Source of the DNA: Candidatus Poribacteria bacterium
GTDB taxonomy: Bacteria > Poribacteria > WGA-4E > WGA-3G
Length of the DNA: 64,000 bases
Direction of reading: 5' to 3'
NCBI GenBank assembly: GCA_958295945.1
Contig: OY282386.1
Span: 1,813,371-1,877,370 of the forward strand
In this document: positions 60,045-64,000 of the stretch, in pieces
Layout of the letters: every line of letters begins with the position of its first letter
Position numbering within the stretch: the stretch's first letter is position 1
Notes under the pieces: generated by a model
The model's database searches: none
What the model saw: the letters and a program-made list of their open reading frames with translations, nothing else
What the model was told of the DNA's origin: nothing
Position numbers and translations under genes: made by a program

Positions 60045-61103
60045 TTAACCTTTACCCCAACGAACACCTGTTGGAATGATGCCGACATCTTCCCCGCGTT
60101 TCATCGCTTCAGCTGCATCAAGAATACTTGCAATGTCGTGTTGCGGTTCAAAGTCTAATAATGTTTTGATTTTGGTCAGATCAAACTCAAAATAGTTGGG
60201 GTTCGTGAGTTTAATATCTGCATAATCCATTTTATAACGTTCACATAGATAGGGGATGACCTCCTCAAAATCGAAAACCCCATTCCCACCAAGTGTGAAC
60301 TCTTGACCGACGGCTGCATCTTTTTCAATACCTAAGACCAAACCCTGAACAATGTCTCGAATATCAGTAAAATGTTCTTTGTAAGGTCTACCATCTGGGT
60401 TGCGTTTAAGTATGAACTTTTCTTCACCGTTCCACGCTTTCATAACTGCTTTTGCAGTTTCTAATTCTGCCGGATCATCACCCTTATAGTTTTTATATCG
60501 GTTATAGATTGTGCTAAACACGAATAGTTTGGGTAGTCCATCATCATTGAGAAATTCACTCGGTTCTACAACAGTGGCAAATCGAAAAACTGTGGATGGC
60601 ACATTATATTGGTGATGATATGTCATGCAGAGTTCTTCGCCGATCCATTTCGTAAGAAAATAAGGCATGTGGTGATATTTGGCAACCATATCCTCTGTGA
60701 TGAGTTCGTTGAATAGTCTGCCCTTTTCGGTTAACTGCCAATAAATAGCCTCTGTGCTTGCATATACGAAACGGTGTATGTCTTTATTGAATTCACGGAC
60801 ACATTCTAAAATATTGAGTGTTCCCATCCCATTGATAGCGAGATATTCTCGGTTATTGAATGGTCCCCCGAAAGCAGCTGCGATGTGATAGATGGCATCA
60901 ACACCCTCAACTGCTTTTTTGACATCTTCATATTCTCGCAGATCGCCGAGGACTGTCTCAACCCTGTCATTACCTTTCCATCTATCTACACGATTGACAT
61001 CACCGGGATAGGTAAAGCAACGGATCTCGTGTCCCTTTTCTAATAGTTTTTTAGTGAGATTTGATCCGATGCGTCCCGTGCCGCCTGTTACTAATATCTT
61101 CAT
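60045..61103 (-). CDS. NAD-dependent epimerase/dehydratase
   Basis: A 352-residue extended short-chain dehydrogenase. LVTGGTGRIGSNLTKKLLEKG is the NAD-binding start, Y-x-x-x-K lies in PYFLTKWIGEE, and VYASTEAIYW has the catalytic serine or threonine. VFRFATVVEP is the substrate site. It acts on nucleotide sugars or related alcohols; no specific reaction is inferred. GGAG before the ATG. 38 bp downstream of the glutamyltransferase gene in the same strand. Confidence 0.92.
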   Translation of the reverse strand: MKILVTGGTGRIGSNLTKKLLEKGHEIRCFTYPGDVNRVDRWKGNDRVETVLGDLREYEDVKKAVEGVDAIYHIAAAFGGPFNNREYLAINGMGTLNILECVREFNKDIHRFVYASTEAIYWQLTEKGRLFNELITEDMVAKYHHMPYFLTKWIGEELCMTYHHQYNVPSTVFRFATVVEPSEFLNDDGLPKLFVFSTIYNRYKNYKGDDPAELETAKAVMKAWNGEEKFILKRNPDGRPYKEHFTDIRDIVQGLVLGIEKDAAVGQEFTLGGNGVFDFEEVIPYLCERYKMDYADIKLTNPNYFEFDLTKIKTLLDFEPQHDIASILDAAEAMKRGEDVGIIPTGVRWGKG

Positions 61104-61141
61104 TCATATCTCCATTTACAGTTTATGACTACCCTTGTTAT

Positions 61142-62770
61142 CTAATAGGTTACTGCATATCCATCCGTTCTTGGATCGGACCCACCGATGAGTGCCCCAG
61201 ATTCAGGATGAACCTGTATCATCTGTGCACTGCCAGGACCACCCCAATCTCCGACAAGTTGAAGTTCATGCCCTCTTTCCGTTAAACCTACTTGCGTCCC
61301 TGATGAAAATCGTGTTTCTAACTGCAGATGATTAGAACAGGTATGTGGAATTGTTGATTCCATCGGATTCTGGAGACTACGCCATCGCGGTGCAGAAACT
61401 GCTTCCTGTGGTCTCATGTCAAAGTCAAGTGCATGCGTGACCAACTGTAGATTTGTTTGGACTTGAGTATCTGCACCAGGTGTTCCACATGCTAACACAG
61501 GTTTTCCATCTTTAGTTACGATGACTGGGTTCATTGTGTGTCGGACGCGTTTACCGGGTATTAAACAGTTTGGATGGTCTTGCTCCAGATGCCAATAGGT
61601 CATTCGGTTGTTTAGTAAAATGCCTGTGTCCCCTGCTACCAAACCGGAACCGAATCCTGATTGGATACTCTGCAATACACAAACAAGATTTCCAGCACGG
61701 TCGGCAGTGCAGAAGCATGTAGTATCTTCGTGTGCTTCTGGACCACCAGCGGGGACATCAACGGCAGCTTTTTCCAGATCAATCCGATTTGCTTGTTCAG
61801 CGGCGTATGATTTAGAAAGTAATCCATCAATGGGAACATCCACCCAATTGGGGTCTGCCATGTATTTCTCTCTGTCAGCGAAAGCGAGTTTCTTGGCTTC
61901 AACCATTAGATGCACACTTTCTGCAGTGTTGCATCCTAATGCTTGTAAATCAAATAACTCAACAACATTCAATTCCTGTAATAAGATATGTCCGCTTGAG
62001 TTAGGAGGCATTTCATAAACTTCGTACCCGCGGTAGTTGACATGTATCGGATCATCCCAGTGTGCATGGTAGTTAGCAAGGTCTTCTACTGTCAACAGTC
62101 CATCATAAGCATGACTGAATTCAGCAATTGTTTTGGCAATATCCCCTTTGTAGAATGTATCTCTGCCATCTTTGGCTATTTTTCGGAACGTTGTACCGAG
62201 ATTGGGATTTGCGAGAATTTCACCAGTTGGGATCGGTTCGCCATCGTTTGTGAAAATTGCGCGACTGTCTGGTTCAGCTGCGAAGCGAGGGTTTTCGCCT
62301 CTTAATCCTCCTGCGAGTCTCTGACTAACGGGAAAACCTTGTTCACAGAGAGAGATTGCTGGAGTAAATACTTCTTCTAACTTGAGTGTGCCGTATCGTT
62401 CGTGTGCAAGTAACCAAGCGTCAAGGAGTCCAGGTACAGAAACACTTCGCATACCTTTCATTGGAATGCCACCGTTTTTGAGATAGGTCTCGCGAGTAGC
62501 AGCATTCGGTGCCGGTCCTGTTCCATTTACCGCTGCGACCTGTCCTGTTTCTGCCCAATAGATGAGGATAAATCCATCTCCACCGATACCAGAACCCGCA
62601 GGTTCTACGACACCGAGTGCAGCGGCGGTTGCGATTGCAGCGTCAACAGCGTTGCCACCTGCCATCATCGTTTGGACACCTGCTTGTGATGCAAGTACGT
62701 GTCCGGATGTCACCATGCCGTTGCTGCCCATCACAGATGGACGAAAGGCTGAGCCGTGGGGTGATTGCAT
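61142..62770 (-). CDS. ggt: Gamma-glutamyltransferase
   Basis: A 542-residue Ntn-hydrolase precursor. The catalytic threonine is the first residue of the small subunit in AHEDTTCFCTADRAGN, and GFGSGLVAGDTGILLNNRMT contains the conserved Ser/Gly region. MVTSGHVLASQAGVQTMMAG and NAVDAAIATAAALGV are the usual beginning. It cuts gamma-glutamyl bonds (glutathione, acyl-glutamyl compounds); cytoplasmic here as there is no signal peptide. GGAG before ATG 62770. Some homologues act on other gamma-glutamyl amides. Confidence 0.95.
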   Translation of the reverse strand: MQSPHGSAFRPSVMGSNGMVTSGHVLASQAGVQTMMAGGNAVDAAIATAAALGVVEPAGSGIGGDGFILIYWAETGQVAAVNGTGPAPNAATRETYLKNGGIPMKGMRSVSVPGLLDAWLLAHERYGTLKLEEVFTPAISLCEQGFPVSQRLAGGLRGENPRFAAEPDSRAIFTNDGEPIPTGEILANPNLGTTFRKIAKDGRDTFYKGDIAKTIAEFSHAYDGLLTVEDLANYHAHWDDPIHVNYRGYEVYEMPPNSSGHILLQELNVVELFDLQALGCNTAESVHLMVEAKKLAFADREKYMADPNWVDVPIDGLLSKSYAAEQANRIDLEKAAVDVPAGGPEAHEDTTCFCTADRAGNLVCVLQSIQSGFGSGLVAGDTGILLNNRMTYWHLEQDHPNCLIPGKRVRHTMNPVIVTKDGKPVLACGTPGADTQVQTNLQLVTHALDFDMRPQEAVSAPRWRSLQNPMESTIPHTCSNHLQLETRFSSGTQVGLTERGHELQLVGDWGGPGSAQMIQVHPESGALIGGSDPRTDGYAVTY

Positions 62771-62969
62771 GTGATGTCTCCGTTATCAAATCCTAATAAG
62801 CAGTGTTAAGATAATAGTGAATAAATTTTGATTATTTAATAACTATGATCTCAGATTGAAGGTGTTGACAAAAACAACTAATGAAAAATAATTTGCTACA
62901 ACTTTCCTAATCATAAAAACTATAAATACGTTGTTCTGAGTCATCTTTTATGATACGGTATAATGCTTC

Positions 62970-63461
62970 TCAATGAAATCTTGCATGACATTCCTTACAC
63001 AACGACACCAATTCATGAAGAGGCTCCTTACCTATATTTTCGTAAGTCTTATGATGTACTTCCTGAGCTTCAGCACCGCAGACACATAGATTTGCATCAC
63101 GTTCTAAAACCTTCTTCCTTTTTGCTCTCCACGCTTCTGAATTAGTATACTCTGTGTAGTCAGGATGCCTGTCTCCTCTTTCATCACCTATTCTGTCGCG
63201 AAGGAATTGATGCCATACTTGTTCCCTAAGATCGTATGCATCAGCAAAATTGGGATTGAGGTTAATTGCTTGGTCAAGAAATCCAATAGCCGATCTAAAC
63301 ATTCCTGAAAGATATAGTTGAAATGCTACAACGTACTTTTGTCTTGCAGGATTGCATTCACTTGAATTCATTATTTTATCATAGAACTCTTGTGGATACT
63401 CTTGTGGACGCATAGCAAAATGTTTCTGCATCTCTTCATAATCTTGCATCAATGAATTCAT
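62970..63461 (-). CDS. TPR-HNH fusion protein
   Basis: A 163-residue protein of two parts: tetratricopeptide helices (residues about 35-90: KYVVAFQLYLSGMFRSAIGF, LDQAINLNPNFADAYDL) and a C-terminal HNH nuclease (RAKRKKVLERDANLCVCGAE, AQEVHHKTYEN, SLCKECHARFH with paired CxC/CxxC zinc ligands and the HH motif). HNH domains with this layout cut DNA or are part of defence and phage genes. The fusion to TPR is unusual for me. No ribosome binding site is clear; the gap 62771-62969 shows nothing else. Confidence 0.75.
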   Translation of the reverse strand: MNSLMQDYEEMQKHFAMRPQEYPQEFYDKIMNSSECNPARQKYVVAFQLYLSGMFRSAIGFLDQAINLNPNFADAYDLREQVWHQFLRDRIGDERGDRHPDYTEYTNSEAWRAKRKKVLERDANLCVCGAEAQEVHHKTYENIGKEPLHELVSLCKECHARFH

Positions 63462-63620
63462 AGTAAACTCTCTTCAAAGAGAATTAATAGTAGAGTCATA
63501 GGGCATTGCCTATCTAATTTCTGTGATTTACAAGTAGTAATCCGGGGATTTCTTCTAAACTAAAAAGAAGACAATGCAGCTAGCACCTCAATTGGAACTG
63601 GCAATAGTATTCCGCAGACT

Positions 63621-64000
63621 TTACGCCAACATTTTCGCTGCAAATGCCTCAACATCAACACGTTCGTGTGTTCGGGCAGATTCGTTGCAGGCTTCCATCA
63701 ATATCCAGGTGCCGAGTGTGCTATCTTGGATCCAGTCGCGATCTTTGCCTGAGGTGATAGCTTCTGCGAAGGCATCAAATTGGAGTCTATCGTCTTCAAT
63801 CAAACCACCGTGTAGATCTTGAAGGGTAAGGTTTTCAACCTCTTGACCTGATCGGAACAGTTGTAAGTGTCCACCATCACGACGGATGTCTCCTTCTTCA
63901 CCGTGGAATGTCCAACATCCGCTCCATCCATAAGCTCCCATGTGTCCTGCACGAGTGCCAGCATACGTGAAAGGTGCACCGTTGTCATATTCCATCAATG
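63621..64000 (-). CDS. Gfo/Idh/MocA oxidoreductase, C-terminal part (5' part beyond window)
   Basis: The frame runs off the right edge, so only the final 126 residues are visible: YDNGAPFTYAGTRAGHMGAYGWSGCWTFHGEEGD, LHGGLIEDDRLQFDAFAEAI and TWILMEACNESARTHERVDV. These are the last beta-sheet strands and the C-terminal helices of a Gfo/Idh/MocA dehydrogenase. NAD-binding and catalytic parts lie outside. The TTG at 63998 is probably not the real start. Confidence 0.88.
   Translation of the reverse strand, partial: LMEYDNGAPFTYAGTRAGHMGAYGWSGCWTFHGEEGDIRRDGGHLQLFRSGQEVENLTLQDLHGGLIEDDRLQFDAFAEAITSGKDRDWIQDSTLGTWILMEACNESARTHERVDVEAFAAKMLA

Overview
The window is about 64 kb of AT-rich bacterial chromosome (roughly 40% GC by eye). 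It carries the gene families I associate with Candidatus Poribacteria and similar marine or sponge-associated bacteria: enolase-superfamily enzymes, phytanoyl-CoA-type dioxygenases, a sulfatase, Gfo/Idh/MocA oxidoreductases, DUF1549/DUF1553 lipoproteins and many toxin-antitoxin pairs. This assignment rests on gene content only; there is no rRNA or marker protein here to prove it. TGA is used as a normal stop codon throughout, with one interesting exception.

Layout. 1-1759 (minus): an ornithine-cyclodeaminase-like reductase (cut by the left edge) and an enolase-superfamily dehydratase, probably for hydroxyproline breakdown. 1949-2674 (minus): AIM24 protein, then about 1.25 kb without genes. 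3942-8906 (plus): an ABC exporter with an N-terminal PH-like domain and zinc ribbon, a DUF1854 protein, a second enolase-superfamily enzyme and a PhyH dioxygenase, closed by a clear terminator. 9033-11710 (plus): an orphan adenine methyltransferase, a flippase-like membrane protein and an amidohydrolase. 11957-13012: an outer-membrane beta-barrel gene with two in-frame TGA codons just after its signal peptide, a candidate double selenocysteine protein. 13004-16113 (minus): a broken regulator, an alpha/beta hydrolase and a PhnY/PhnZ-type phosphonate oxidation pair. 16192-17507: an intact ISAs1-family insertion sequence. 18862-20258: moaA and a small HTH protein.

20333-34803 (plus) is a long iron-sulfur island: sufC, sufB, sufD, a glutaredoxin, sufS, sufU, a Rieske protein, a SufT-like DUF59 protein, a duplicated DUF971 protein, a rhodanese and a zinc-ribbon protein. 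Between them sit unrelated cargo genes in the same orientation: RelE-type and HicBA toxin-antitoxin pairs, a possible ADP-ribosyltransferase with a partner, a Uma2 nuclease, a lipoprotein and small membrane proteins. 34825-48722 holds sugar and cell-envelope genes, a new tandem paralogue family with a 27-residue companion, an M24 peptidase, a partly duplicated membrane protein, tRNA-Leu(CAA) and hflX. 49711-57399 (plus) holds a sulfatase, mobA, an orphan RbsA-like ATPase, tsaE, a glycosyltransferase and mazEF. 57513-64000 (minus) holds a LamG-like secreted protein, a DUF1549/1553 lipoprotein, an epimerase, gamma-glutamyltransferase, a TPR-HNH protein and the end of a second oxidoreductase.

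Four things deserve attention. (1) The double in-frame TGA gene at 11957-13012. (2) A shared C-terminal motif, VDxxGK[LI]xTxW[AG]xxK, on three otherwise unrelated secreted proteins, which may be a sorting or attachment tag. (3) The cargo-loaded suf island. (4) Several families of short mobile or palindromic repeats, including two copies of a 145-bp MITE-like element and a 155-bp nested palindrome beside the tRNA. Starts were often moved downstream of the longest reading frame where a good ribosome binding site or promoter required it. All functional names come from motif recognition by eye, not from searches.
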